Assembly (NCBI RefSeq): GCF_900243075.1
Contig: NZ_OEZH01000001.1
Coordinates: forward strand, 1-64,000
Length of the DNA: 64,000 bases
DNA from: Clostridioides difficile
GTDB taxonomy: Bacteria; Bacillota; Clostridia; Peptostreptococcales; Peptostreptococcaceae
Direction of reading: 5' to 3'
Numbering within the stretch: the stretch's first letter is position 1; each line of letters opens with the position of its first letter. The position numbers were made by a program, and so were the translations under genes. Under the pieces are notes generated by a model, which searched no databases, was not told where the DNA came from, and saw only the letters and a list, made by a program, of their open reading frames with translations. Positions 39,952 through 53,742 of the stretch are shown one piece after another.

Positions 39952-41619
39952 ATGAAAAATTGGTGGAAAAAAGCAACTGTTTATCAAATATATCCAAAAA
40001 GTTTCAAAGATAGCAACAATGATGGTATAGGTGATATAAATGGTATTATAGAAAAGTTAGATTATCTCTCTTCTTTAGGTGTTGATTTATTATGGTTGAC
40101 TCCTATGTATGTTTCCCCTCAAAGAGATAACGGGTATGATATAGAAGATTATTATAATATAGACCCGAAATATGGTACAATGAGTGACTTTGAAAAACTC
40201 TTAAAAGAAGCACATAAAAGAGATTTAAAGATAATGATGGATATGGTTTTAAACCATACATCTACTGAACATAAATGGTTCAAAGAATCTAAAAAAAGCA
40301 AAGATAATCCATATCGTGACTATTATTTCTGGAAGGATGCTAAACCTGATGGTTCTGTACCTAATAACTGGATATCCAGATTTAGTGGAACTGCTTGGAA
40401 ATATGATAAGACTACGAATCAATACTACCTACATTTATTTGAAGAAACTCAGGCTGATTTAAATTGGGAAAATGAAAAAGTCCATGAAGAATGTTACAAA
40501 ATACTAGAATTTTGGGCTGCTAAAGGTATTGATGGTTTTCGTTTAGATGTAGTCAACCTACTATCCAAAACACCTGGATTACCTGATGACCCTATAACAG
40601 GACCAAAAGGAGATGGAAGAACTCACTACGCTGATGGTCCTCGTATACACGAATATTTACATAATATGAATCAAAAAGTTTTCAAACCTAAAAATATAGT
40701 TACTGTAGGTGAAATGTCATCTACTACACCTGAAGAGTGTATCAACTATACTAGAGAAAATCGAGAAGAACTATCTATGGTTTTTAGCTTCCATCATATG
40801 AAAACAGATTATAAAGGAGGTGTAAAATGGACTAATGAAATGTTTTCTTTAGATAAATTAAGAAAAGCACAATCTGACTTTCAATATAAAATGTACGAAG
40901 GAAAAGGATGGAATGCTCTATTTTACTCTAACCATGACCAACCTAGAGCTTTATCTAGATTTGGAGATGATAGATTTTTTCGTCAAGAAAGTGCTAAGAT
41001 GTTAGCTATAACACTATTTGGTTTACAGGGTACTACCTACATATATCAAGGTGAGGAAATAGGTATGACAAATGCCTACTTCACTAAAATAGATGAATAT
41101 GACGATGCCGAGAGTAAAAATGCATACTATCATATGATTAAATCTGGTATTGATGAAAAGGAAGCATTGCTTATACTCCAACAGAAATCTAGAGATAATG
41201 CTCGTACTCCTATGCAATGGGATAATACTATTTATAAGGGATTTTCTAATCATAAACCGTGGTTAAAAGTTAATAATGACAATATTAGTGTAGAAAATGA
41301 GCTTAACGATTCACGTTCAGTATTTTACACTTATCAAAGATTAATCAAATATCGTAAGCAATATGATATTTTTACAGAAGGTACTTACAGATTACTAGAT
41401 GAAAATCATAAAAATCTATTTGTTTATGAAAGAGAATATAAAAAACAAAAACTTCTTGTTATAAGCAACTTTACTCATGATAATGTAGTGTATAAATTAC
41501 CTGAAACTTATTTGAATAAATTAAACTACACAATACTTGAAACTAATTACACTAGAGATACAATTGAAAATGAGATGGAAATAAAACCTTATGAAAGTAT
41601 AATGATATATTATAAATAA
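39952..41619 (+). CDS. treA: GH13 phospho-alpha-glucosidase, trehalose-6-phosphate hydrolase-like
   Basis: A 555-residue GH13 enzyme. The nucleophile Asp is in GFRLDVVNL, the acid/base Glu in TVGEMSS, and the third Asp in YSNHDQPRALSRFGDD, a context found in trehalose-6-phosphate hydrolases (NHDQPR). It would split an imported 6-phosphorylated alpha-disaccharide. No trehalose-type EIIBC lies here; the co-regulated permease is a glucose-family EIICB, so the real substrate may differ from trehalose-6-phosphate. Oligo-1,6-glucosidase is the alternative. Ribosome site AGGAGGTATCGAGT. Confidence 0.8.
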   Translation: MKNWWKKATVYQIYPKSFKDSNNDGIGDINGIIEKLDYLSSLGVDLLWLTPMYVSPQRDNGYDIEDYYNIDPKYGTMSDFEKLLKEAHKRDLKIMMDMVLNHTSTEHKWFKESKKSKDNPYRDYYFWKDAKPDGSVPNNWISRFSGTAWKYDKTTNQYYLHLFEETQADLNWENEKVHEECYKILEFWAAKGIDGFRLDVVNLLSKTPGLPDDPITGPKGDGRTHYADGPRIHEYLHNMNQKVFKPKNIVTVGEMSSTTPEECINYTRENREELSMVFSFHHMKTDYKGGVKWTNEMFSLDKLRKAQSDFQYKMYEGKGWNALFYSNHDQPRALSRFGDDRFFRQESAKMLAITLFGLQGTTYIYQGEEIGMTNAYFTKIDEYDDAESKNAYYHMIKSGIDEKEALLILQQKSRDNARTPMQWDNTIYKGFSNHKPWLKVNNDNISVENELNDSRSVFYTYQRLIKYRKQYDIFTEGTYRLLDENHKNLFVYEREYKKQKLLVISNFTHDNVVYKLPETYLNKLNYTILETNYTRDTIENEMEIKPYESIMIYYK

Positions 41620-41632
41620 AGTTATTTATGTA

Positions 41633-41668
41633 AAAATCGGTATGACACCAGGGTATTATACCGATTTT
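41633..41668. terminator. Bidirectional terminator between convergent genes
   Basis: AAAATCGGTAT pairs with ATACCGATTTT around a 14-nt loop, with A- and T-rich flanks serving both the GH13 gene and the permease. Confidence 0.8.
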
Positions 41669-41714
41669 CCTAAATTCAAAATAATTTTTATAAAATCCAT
41701 ATAAATTACAAGAA

Positions 41715-43034
41715 TTATTTGACTTCTACATCATTATATTTCTTTGAGTATACCTTAGTCATATAGAAATATATAGGAACTACAATTATCATCCCTCCTA
41801 ATCCCCAAACTATCTTCATAGGTTCATCTATACCTGCTTTTATTAGTAATAATATACTTATAATAACTGCAAATATTGGTATAATTGCTCCTCCAGGTAT
41901 TCTAAAATTTACATCTTTACCAGCATACTTCTTTCTTAATATTAGTACAGCTAAGCAAGTAGGAATATATTGAATAAATCTAGATACAACACTTATTTGA
42001 GATAATGTTGTAAATGAGCCCGACCATGCTATTAATAGAGTTCCTATAACAGATACTATAATGGCTATATATGGAGCTCCATTTTTATTAGTTTTTCTTA
42101 TAGACTTAGGCATTAATCCTTGCTCAACCAAAGCAGCAGCAGACCTTGGTGTAAATATAGATGATGCAATATTTATACCTCCAACAGATACTATAGTTCC
42201 TATTGTAATTATATACCCACCTATAGTACCTAACATCTTAATAGCAGCATCTGCAACAGGAGTAGCTGACCCTGCTAATCCATTGCCTAATACACCTATA
42301 CTTATTCCCAGTATAAGCATATATATTACTGATACCACAAACATTACCATTACCAGTGCTTTAGGTACATTTTTCTTAGGATTCTCCATATCTTTTGCTG
42401 CAACTGCTAAAGATTCAAATCCTGTAAAAGCATAAAATAAAGTTATAGATACTGCTACAAAAGCTGATGATGCACTTTGACCTTTTTGTATTATTACAAA
42501 TGGTGTAAAATTAGAACCTTTTATAAAGAATAAGCCTACAGCTATAAATAAAACTATCGGTAATAATTTTCCTATAGTCATTATATTGTTTAAATGCTTA
42601 GATTGTTTCATTCCCATAAAGTTTATAATCCCAAGTCCTACAACTAGTATACCAATTATTATATTTTTAGTAAGTGGTTCTGCTGCCTGAGGCCATACAG
42701 ATGATAGTGTTACAGCAAAGAAATTTGCCATAGTAGCCCAAGCAATCATACTAACTATCCATTTCATAAATCCAACTTCAAATCCAATAAAATCTCCAAA
42801 CGCCTCTTTTGCATAAAGATATGGACCTCCATCAGTATCAAACCAACTACCTGCTTCAGCAAAACATAAAGCGATAGAAACAGCTAAAAACATACAAAAA
42901 ACTAATACTAATATACTTGCTGGACCTATATCTGTATAAGCATCGCCAGGTAACCCAAATATACCTGACCCTATTATTGCATTGATTCCTAATAATACAA
43001 TACTCCAAAAACCTAACTTAATGCCTTTTTCCAT
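41715..43034 (-). CDS. APC-family amino acid permease
   Basis: About 439 residues, with roughly twelve hydrophobic helices. The first has the APC signature AIIGSGIFGLPG, and FYAFTGFESLAVAAKDMENPKKN follows helix 5. I chose ATG 43034 after GGGGGGAATAACA. It is the second gene after the PuuD-like hydrolase, so the pair may import and cleave a gamma-glutamyl amine or take up its product. Transcription is probably sigma-54 dependent. Confidence 0.87.
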   Translation of the reverse strand: MEKGIKLGFWSIVLLGINAIIGSGIFGLPGDAYTDIGPASILVLVFCMFLAVSIALCFAEAGSWFDTDGGPYLYAKEAFGDFIGFEVGFMKWIVSMIAWATMANFFAVTLSSVWPQAAEPLTKNIIIGILVVGLGIINFMGMKQSKHLNNIMTIGKLLPIVLFIAVGLFFIKGSNFTPFVIIQKGQSASSAFVAVSITLFYAFTGFESLAVAAKDMENPKKNVPKALVMVMFVVSVIYMLILGISIGVLGNGLAGSATPVADAAIKMLGTIGGYIITIGTIVSVGGINIASSIFTPRSAAALVEQGLMPKSIRKTNKNGAPYIAIIVSVIGTLLIAWSGSFTTLSQISVVSRFIQYIPTCLAVLILRKKYAGKDVNFRIPGGAIIPIFAVIISILLLIKAGIDEPMKIVWGLGGMIIVVPIYFYMTKVYSKKYNDVEVK

Positions 43035-43071
43035 TGTTATTCCCCCCAAACCCAACTTAATATAGTTATAA

Positions 43072-43809
43072 TTATTTAGATGCTTCTTTAACTATTGCCA
43101 TAAATATTTTTTTCATATTATCATAATCTCTAGTCATCATTTCTGGATGCCATTGTATTCCTATTACAAACTCACTTCCCTCCTTTTCTATAGCTTCAAT
43201 TAAGCCATCTTTAGCTGTAGCTGAAACAATATATCCTGGTGCTACTTTATTGACAACTAAGTGGTGAAAGCTATTAACTAAAATTTCTTTTTCTCCTAAT
43301 ATTTCATATAACTTTGTTCCCTCTTTTATCTGTGCTGTGTGTGTAGGTATATTAGATAAATGTTGCTGATTGTGTTTAATATAAGCTCCTTCAACTAGAG
43401 ATAAATCTTGATATAAACTACCTCCCTCAGCTACATTTATAATTTGTTCTCCTCTACATATACCTAAAACTGGTTTTTTCATATCTAAAGCATGTTTTAA
43501 TAATTTCATATCAAAAACATCTCTTTTTGGTGATATTGCACCTAACTTATTATGAGGTTCTTCTTTCCATATAAGTGGATTTATATCTTGTCCCCCAGAT
43601 AGTATAAGTGCATCTATATTAGATACTTGCTCCTTTATAATCTCATCATCATATACAATCGGTACAATATATGGTATAGCTTTACACATAACTACTGATT
43701 GTATATAGTCATTATTTACATAAGCTCTTTCATAGCCAGGAAACATTCCCCCCTCATCAATTAATAAATTGCCTGATATTCCTATTACTGGATATTTCTT
43801 TTTAACCAC
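43072..43809 (-). CDS. Gamma-glutamyl-GABA hydrolase family protein (PuuD-like, class I amidotransferase fold)
   Basis: About 245 residues of the peptidase C26 family. The nucleophile Cys is in VLGICRGEQIINVA and the catalytic His-x-Glu in IQWHPEM. It cleaves gamma-glutamyl amides. The start is probably GTG 43809, with AAGGGGTG at proper distance; an in-frame GTG at 43818 overlaps that site. It is the first gene after the sigma-54 promoter at 43867. The substrate could be gamma-glutamyl-GABA, -putrescine or a similar conjugate. Confidence 0.85.
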   Translation of the reverse strand: MVKKKYPVIGISGNLLIDEGGMFPGYERAYVNNDYIQSVVMCKAIPYIVPIVYDDEIIKEQVSNIDALILSGGQDINPLIWKEEPHNKLGAISPKRDVFDMKLLKHALDMKKPVLGICRGEQIINVAEGGSLYQDLSLVEGAYIKHNQQHLSNIPTHTAQIKEGTKLYEILGEKEILVNSFHHLVVNKVAPGYIVSATAKDGLIEAIEKEGSEFVIGIQWHPEMMTRDYDNMKKIFMAIVKEASK

Positions 43810-43866
43810 TTTCTTCACCCCTTAACTTATTTGTGAACAATAAAAAATGCTACTTCTCTATTAAAG

Positions 43867-43883
43867 AGCAAGTAGCATACCAA
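43867..43883 (-). promoter_or_regulatory. Sigma-54 (-24/-12) promoter
   Basis: Minus strand TTGGTATGCTACTTGCT fits the sigma-54 consensus TTGGCACG-N4-TTGCW with GG and GC exactly 10 nt apart. It lies 58 bp upstream of the PuuD-like gene and 181 bp downstream of an enhancer-binding protein gene. The -24 to -12 bases also form one arm of a hairpin (ATGCTACTT/AAGTAGCAT) that ends in T6. Confidence 0.8.
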
Positions 43884-44063
43884 TATTTTATTTATTTAAA
43901 GATTATAATTCATTTTAGAAACACTTTTCCTAAATACTAGTAATATAAATAATTTTATTGACTTATATTTTATTTTAATCCTGTTTAATTTGACTTTTAT
44001 GAATGGTCTTAAGTCTAACTAATGGGTAAAATAGGTATTTATATTTTCCTTTTTAGCAACCTA

Positions 44064-46073
44064 TTAAATACTATTTAATATATTTTTTCCTCTTCTATTT
44101 AATTCACTTCCCTTTCTACCAGATTCACATATTATCAAATCCAGCTCTTTAAGTATATTGAGGATTCCCCTTACCTCACCTTCTGTTATATTATAACCTA
44201 ATTCATTTATTGAATTAACAATACCATTTCTACCTATATTTTTATTAAGATTATTGGCATTTTTTAAGCATCCCATTACTAACTTTACTTTTTCTATAGA
44301 TGTTCTATCCTTTAATGTACTTATTTCTTTACTAAAATCTTCAGTTATATTTAATAAGTTATGAGGTAAGTCATTTATTAAAATAACATCCTCAGAACTC
44401 ATAATGTTAATATACATAGCTGTATTTTTTAATTCTCTTATGTTGCCTGGCCATTCATATGCATTAATAACATCTTGAACATCTTGACTAATTGCTCTCT
44501 TCCTTTTCATAAAATACTTTAACATAACTTCTATGTCTTCTTTTCTCTCTCTTAAAGGTGGTATATTTATAGGCAATACATTTATCCTATAATATAAATC
44601 AGCTCTAAATCTATCTTTTTTTATCATTTCTAATAAATTTTTATTTGTAGCTGCAATTACTCTAACATCTATATCTATTACATTCTCTCCTCCGACTCTC
44701 ATTACTTGATTTTCTTGTAATACTCTAAGTAATTTGCTTTGTAAGTATATAGGCATGTCTCCTATTTCATCCAAAAATATAGTTCCATTGTTAGCCTGTT
44801 CAAATAATCCTTTCTTACCTCCCCTCAAAGCTCCTGTAAAAGCACCTTCTTCATATCCAAAAAGTTCACTTTCAAGTAGATTTTCTGGCATAGCTGCACA
44901 GTTTATCGCTATAAATGGTTGACTATGCCTTGGTGATGCATTATGAATAGATTGAGCCATGAGTTCTTTTCCTGTTCCACTTTCTCCAGTTATAAGAACT
45001 GTATAATCAGATTCAGCTATTTTCATACCTAGTTCCTTAGTTCTTTCCATCTTCAGTGAGACTGTTTTTATATCATCAAAAGTATATCTAGCCACTTGTC
45101 CCTTTTCTCTAAGCTTCTTTGATAGGTTTTGTTCCAATTTTCTTATGTAAGTTATTTCTTGAATACAAAAATAATATCCAGTAACCCTTCCAAAACTTTC
45201 TATATTATACTTATTTACATTTAAGTATTTATTATTAAACTTTATAACTTCATCATGTGCCTTACTTAACCTAAAAATCTTCTTAATATTCTCATTCTCT
45301 AATTCAGCTACATTTTGTCCTATAATATCGTTTTGAATATCTAGTATATCACTTAAACTGTTATTACAGATAATTACGTTTCCCTTATCTGATACCATTG
45401 CCATGCCTAAGTTTGACAAGTTTATTATGGAATTTAATTCATCTGCTTTTATAGTAAGTTCCTTATATTTAGTATTTATCCCCGAATATAAACTAATCAC
45501 TTCATCTGTATACTTAATTAATCTATCAGTAATTTCCTTATCATCCAGTTTGAGTTTTGCTATTATTTGAATAAAGGTTGAACTATCAATATATCTATGT
45601 CCTAAATCAATAACTTCTTCTATATATTTAGGAACTAAATCTGCCTCTCCTGGTGTTATAGCTATCTTAATATGTCTATATTCTTCATTAGGATTATATG
45701 GTATAAAATTTAAGTGATTTATTCCTATGTTACATAGATTAGATATTGTTTCCAATATAGTATGGTTATTATCATTTACTACTAATACATCTATCCCTTC
45801 TGGTAATGAAAATAACTTGTATATATCCTTTTGCTTTATACTCCTATTTATAGTTATTATTTTTGAAACATCTTTTACATATTTTTTTATTTTTAATACT
45901 CTGTCATCTATCATTACCAATATTATGTCACCTTTTATCGATTCCTTTTCTGTTATTTTATTTAAATAATAGTTTTTTATCATTACTTTGTCTTTAAATA
46001 TCAGTTCTAAATTTTTATTTAAAAAACATTCTAGTTTAGATAGTCCATCAGTTACTACTGCTATTGTTTTCAT
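44064..46073 (-). CDS. Sigma-54-dependent enhancer-binding protein
   Basis: A 669-residue activator. The N-terminal 200 residues are a poorly recognisable signal domain, followed by a PAS-like domain (about 210-320) and the AAA+ domain with Walker A GESGTGKE near residue 362, the sigma-54 contact loop GAFTGA, and Walker B GTIFLDEIGD. The C-terminus (EVRGILNILKELDLII) looks like a winged helix instead of the usual FIS-type helix-turn-helix. It lies upstream of a sigma-54 promoter for the hydrolase-permease pair, its likely target. Confidence 0.9.
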   Translation of the reverse strand: MKTIAVVTDGLSKLECFLNKNLELIFKDKVMIKNYYLNKITEKESIKGDIILVMIDDRVLKIKKYVKDVSKIITINRSIKQKDIYKLFSLPEGIDVLVVNDNNHTILETISNLCNIGINHLNFIPYNPNEEYRHIKIAITPGEADLVPKYIEEVIDLGHRYIDSSTFIQIIAKLKLDDKEITDRLIKYTDEVISLYSGINTKYKELTIKADELNSIINLSNLGMAMVSDKGNVIICNNSLSDILDIQNDIIGQNVAELENENIKKIFRLSKAHDEVIKFNNKYLNVNKYNIESFGRVTGYYFCIQEITYIRKLEQNLSKKLREKGQVARYTFDDIKTVSLKMERTKELGMKIAESDYTVLITGESGTGKELMAQSIHNASPRHSQPFIAINCAAMPENLLESELFGYEEGAFTGALRGGKKGLFEQANNGTIFLDEIGDMPIYLQSKLLRVLQENQVMRVGGENVIDIDVRVIAATNKNLLEMIKKDRFRADLYYRINVLPINIPPLRERKEDIEVMLKYFMKRKRAISQDVQDVINAYEWPGNIRELKNTAMYINIMSSEDVILINDLPHNLLNITEDFSKEISTLKDRTSIEKVKLVMGCLKNANNLNKNIGRNGIVNSINELGYNITEGEVRGILNILKELDLIICESGRKGSELNRRGKNILNSI

Positions 46074-46173
46074 CTTATTACTCCTTTTAAAATATACTCT
46101 ACTCTTTTATAATATACATTTAATTTTCACTTTAATACTATCAAAAAATTGTACATTTAGTATACTAACATAT

Positions 46174-46284
46174 TCATTTATTGGCTTTATGTCCCCACAT
46201 ATCATAGTCGTAATGCCTATCATATTTCTTAAACTTATATAGAGCAAAAATTGTGCCAATTATAAAAAAGATGGAATAACGAAT
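46174..46284 (-). CDS. Possible 36-residue membrane peptide or gene remnant
   Basis: A minus-strand frame reads a hydrophobic helix (RYSIFFIIGTIFALYKF) and a charged tail ending in WGHKANK, then TGA. AAAGGTGGAG lies 5 nt upstream, but the codon at that distance is ATT; no ATG, GTG or TTG is in frame after the preceding stop. It is either a small protein with a rare start or the 3' remnant of a lost gene. It lies between a GH1 gene and the enhancer-binding protein. Confidence 0.35.
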   Translation of the reverse strand: MRYSIFFIIGTIFALYKFKKYDRHYDYDMWGHKANK

Positions 46285-46368
46285 CGTTACTCCACCTTTC
46301 TTTGTGATAAAAAATCGTATATATCAACACTATTTGCTACTTTTCTAAACACAAACAGTATCTATATA

Positions 46369-49260
<2,892 letters not shown>

Positions 49261-49327
49261 TTATTTATAGTAAATCTCTTTTAAAATAAAAATACCAATT
49301 TCTGATTCTTATTAAGAATACCATCTT

Positions 49328-51304
<1,977 letters not shown>

Positions 51305-51338
51305 AATATATATAAACCTAATTATTAGGATTTATATC

Positions 51339-52178
51339 TTACTTAATACTTTTGCTTACTACTCTTTCAACATGAATAGTTAAGTATAATTTTTCTTCAT
51401 CTGTTAAATTGTAATTGTATTTTTTATGTATAAATTCATCTAATTTTTCTATACATTTATAAGCATTTTTATATTTTACTTTTATTACTTCTAATAAATC
51501 ATCTTCATTATTTTCATATGATTTATTACTAATAAGCCTTTCCGCAAAATACTTTAGGTGAGTAATAAATCTATAATAATAAACTGAATCTTCATTAAAT
51601 ACTATTCTATAGTGGTATTTAACCACATTTGTAATTTCTTGTATCATTTGTGTAATTTCATATATGACTTTTATATTTTGATCCATTTGTGCATTAACTA
51701 TATGTAGTGCTATGAATCCAGCTTCATCTTCTGGCAATCTAATCTCAAACTTTTCTTCTATGTAATCCAAAGCTTCTAATCCTATTTTAAATTCGCTTTG
51801 ATAAAATCTTTTTATATCCCAAAGTAGTGCATTCTTTACATTTACTCCTTCACGAACCCTTTCTATTGCTGTATATATATGGTCAGTTAAAGAGATATAA
51901 ATACTATCATTTAATCTCTTCCCTAATTTTTCTTTAGCTTGTAAAATTATTTCATCTGATAATTCCATATACCTCATAGGAATATCTGCTATTAATTCTT
52001 TAAATTTATCAGACATATTTGGGTCTGAAAGTTTGAATACCTTATCAACCTTATCCTTTGATATGTGGTCACCTGTACGTTTCTTATATGCTAAACCTCT
52101 TCCCATAACTACTATTTCTTTATCATTTTCATCCGTTGTAATAATTACATTGTTATTGAGTATTTTTTCAATAACCAT
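51339..52178 (-). CDS. licT: BglG/LicT-family antiterminator
   Basis: A 279-residue antiterminator with an N-terminal RNA-binding CAT domain (MVIEKILNNNVIITTDENDK, GRGLAYKKRTGD) and two PRD domains, each with conserved histidines (LTDHIYTAIERV, FIALHIVNAQ, LTIHVERV). It binds RAT hairpins when the sugar is present. It is the first gene of the operon, and a RAT with overlapping terminator lies in its own leader. Confidence 0.92.
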   Translation of the reverse strand: MVIEKILNNNVIITTDENDKEIVVMGRGLAYKKRTGDHISKDKVDKVFKLSDPNMSDKFKELIADIPMRYMELSDEIILQAKEKLGKRLNDSIYISLTDHIYTAIERVREGVNVKNALLWDIKRFYQSEFKIGLEALDYIEEKFEIRLPEDEAGFIALHIVNAQMDQNIKVIYEITQMIQEITNVVKYHYRIVFNEDSVYYYRFITHLKYFAERLISNKSYENNEDDLLEVIKVKYKNAYKCIEKLDEFIHKKYNYNLTDEEKLYLTIHVERVVSKSIK

Positions 52179-52259
52179 TGTGATTCCCCCTTTCTTAATA
52201 CTAAGTTAAAGTAAATATTTTTAATTATTAAGAATATTTTGAATATAATTTATTGCATT

Positions 52260-52348
52260 AAAAAAAACCTATTTATTACACATTAAATAGATTCCCATGA
52301 ATCCTGAGTAATAAATAGGTTTAGCTTGTACTTAAACAATCACTATCC
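52260..52348 (-). promoter_or_regulatory. RAT antiterminator and overlapping terminator in the licT leader
   Basis: On the minus strand the RAT is 52348-52318: GGATAGTGA, stem TTGT, loop TTAAGT, stem ACAA, GCTAAACC. Its 3' AACC is also the start of the terminator stem AACCTATTTATTAC (52321-52308), which pairs perfectly with GTAATAAATAGGTT (52279-52266) and ends in T8. The overlap makes the two folds exclusive. The 363-bp gap 52179-52541 also holds the promoter at 52381 and a terminator at 52491. Confidence 0.82.
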
Positions 52349-52380
52349 GTTTATATTTTATTTTAATTATTATTTATTAT

Positions 52381-52409
52381 ATGTTAGCAAATTTATTTTT
52401 TAATGTCAA
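52381..52409 (-). promoter_or_regulatory. Sigma-A promoter of the licT-bglF operon
   Basis: Minus strand TTGACA (52409-52404), 17 bp, TAACAT (52386-52381), about 30 bp upstream of the RAT. Confidence 0.6.
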
Positions 52410-52490
52410 CTTTTTCTAAATATTTTAATGTTGAATAAGCTATATAAATTGTATTAATAAAATATTGTTTTATCAAAAGACAAATAAAAC

Positions 52491-52527
52491 AAAAAAGGTA
52501 TTACCAATTTCATGGAAATACCTTTTG
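52491..52527 (-). terminator. Terminator after the M20 gene
   Basis: AAAAGGTATT pairs with AATACCTTTT around a 14-nt loop; the minus strand runs into TTTTTTG. Confidence 0.8.
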
Positions 52528-52541
52528 TTTTTAATTTAATA

Positions 52542-53729
52542 TTAATTTAAATGATTTTTCTTAATCTCATCAAGTAGCCCATCTTCCAAATAGATTTCTA
52601 ATGCACACCCTACCATTGCCTTTACTGATTTGTGAAGTTTATCATAAGCTTCCTCAGAATTTGCATAATTTAGAAACTCTTTTTCATGAACATATACCAT
52701 TGGATTTATATCCAAAGCTATTTCTGTATACATAGTAGGACAAACTTGACTTACATTACCTATATCTGTAGAACCTACTGGACCATCTTTACCTTCTAAT
52801 ATATCTGTTATACCTGCCTCAATCAAATTATTTTTTGTTATCTTTTGAAGTACTTTGTTATTTATTATATTATCAAAAGAATTTTCAAAATATCTATAAG
52901 AAAGCTTAGCCCCTGTCATTAACTCTGCACCTTTTGCACAGTTTATAACTTTTTTAGTTACTTCATCTAAATAACTTCTTTCAGCTGCTCTTACAAAAAA
53001 CTTACAAGCTGCTTTTTCTGGAACTATGTTTGGAGCTTCTCCTCCATTTGAAACTATCCCATGTATTCTAACATCTGATTTTACATGTTGTCTTAGTGCA
53101 TTTATACCAGCAAAGGTAAGTTGTACTGCATCCAGTGCATTAACTCCCATATGAGGATGACTAGCTGCATGTGCTGATACCCCTTCAAAACTAAATTCTA
53201 ATGAGTCTATTGCCAAAGCTTTACAGTTTATATTGTTAAAAGCTTCTATATGCATTTGATAACTTACATCAATATCATCAAAAGCTCCTGCCTTAACTAA
53301 ATCACATTTACCTCCTGTTGTTTCTTCAGCTGGTGTTCCTATTAATACAATTTTTCCTTTAAAACTTTCTTTTAACTTACTTAATACTATACAAGCTCCT
53401 AGTGTAGATGCTGCAATCCAGTTGTGTCCACAAGCATGAGCTGGTTCTTTATTTTCTCCATATCCTGGAAGTGCATCATACTCAGCCAAAAATGCTATAG
53501 TTGGACCATCATCATCCCCTAATTCAGCTCTGAAAGCAGTCTCCATATTGCAGTATGGATAAGTTATATCAAATCTATATTCCTTCATTTTATCTACTAA
53601 GTATTTTGATGATATATATTCTTCTTCTCCTAATTCTGGGTTATTGAATATAAAATCACATACTTCTTCAATTTCTTTTCCAAGTTCATTCTCTATCTCA
53701 TAAGCTCTTTTCTTTATACTCTCTATCAT
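52542..53729 (-). CDS. M20-family amidohydrolase (AbgB-like)
   Basis: A 395-residue metal-dependent amidohydrolase. It contains IAFLAEYDALPGYG, ACGHNW, an EETTGGK Glu pair and the dimerisation region with GVSAHAASHPHMGVNALDA, and GPVGSTDIGNVS near the end. Relatives hydrolyse aminobenzoyl-glutamate or N-acyl amino acids. It shares an operon with the YfcC-type carrier 13 bp upstream, under a lysine riboswitch, so it probably frees lysine or a precursor such as diaminopimelate from an acylated or peptide form (inference). Confidence 0.85.
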   Translation of the reverse strand: MIESIKKRAYEIENELGKEIEEVCDFIFNNPELGEEEYISSKYLVDKMKEYRFDITYPYCNMETAFRAELGDDDGPTIAFLAEYDALPGYGENKEPAHACGHNWIAASTLGACIVLSKLKESFKGKIVLIGTPAEETTGGKCDLVKAGAFDDIDVSYQMHIEAFNNINCKALAIDSLEFSFEGVSAHAASHPHMGVNALDAVQLTFAGINALRQHVKSDVRIHGIVSNGGEAPNIVPEKAACKFFVRAAERSYLDEVTKKVINCAKGAELMTGAKLSYRYFENSFDNIINNKVLQKITKNNLIEAGITDILEGKDGPVGSTDIGNVSQVCPTMYTEIALDINPMVYVHEKEFLNYANSEEAYDKLHKSVKAMVGCALEIYLEDGLLDEIKKNHLN

Positions 53730-53742
53730 GACTTACCTCCTA

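Noticed and set aside
43847-43880. Attenuator or simple terminator just before the PuuD-like gene
   Set aside because: The hairpin is real and may stop read-through from the activator gene, but its distal arm contains an exact-spacing -24/-12 sigma-54 promoter. Transcripts starting there would not contain the full stem, so attenuation of that transcript is unlikely.
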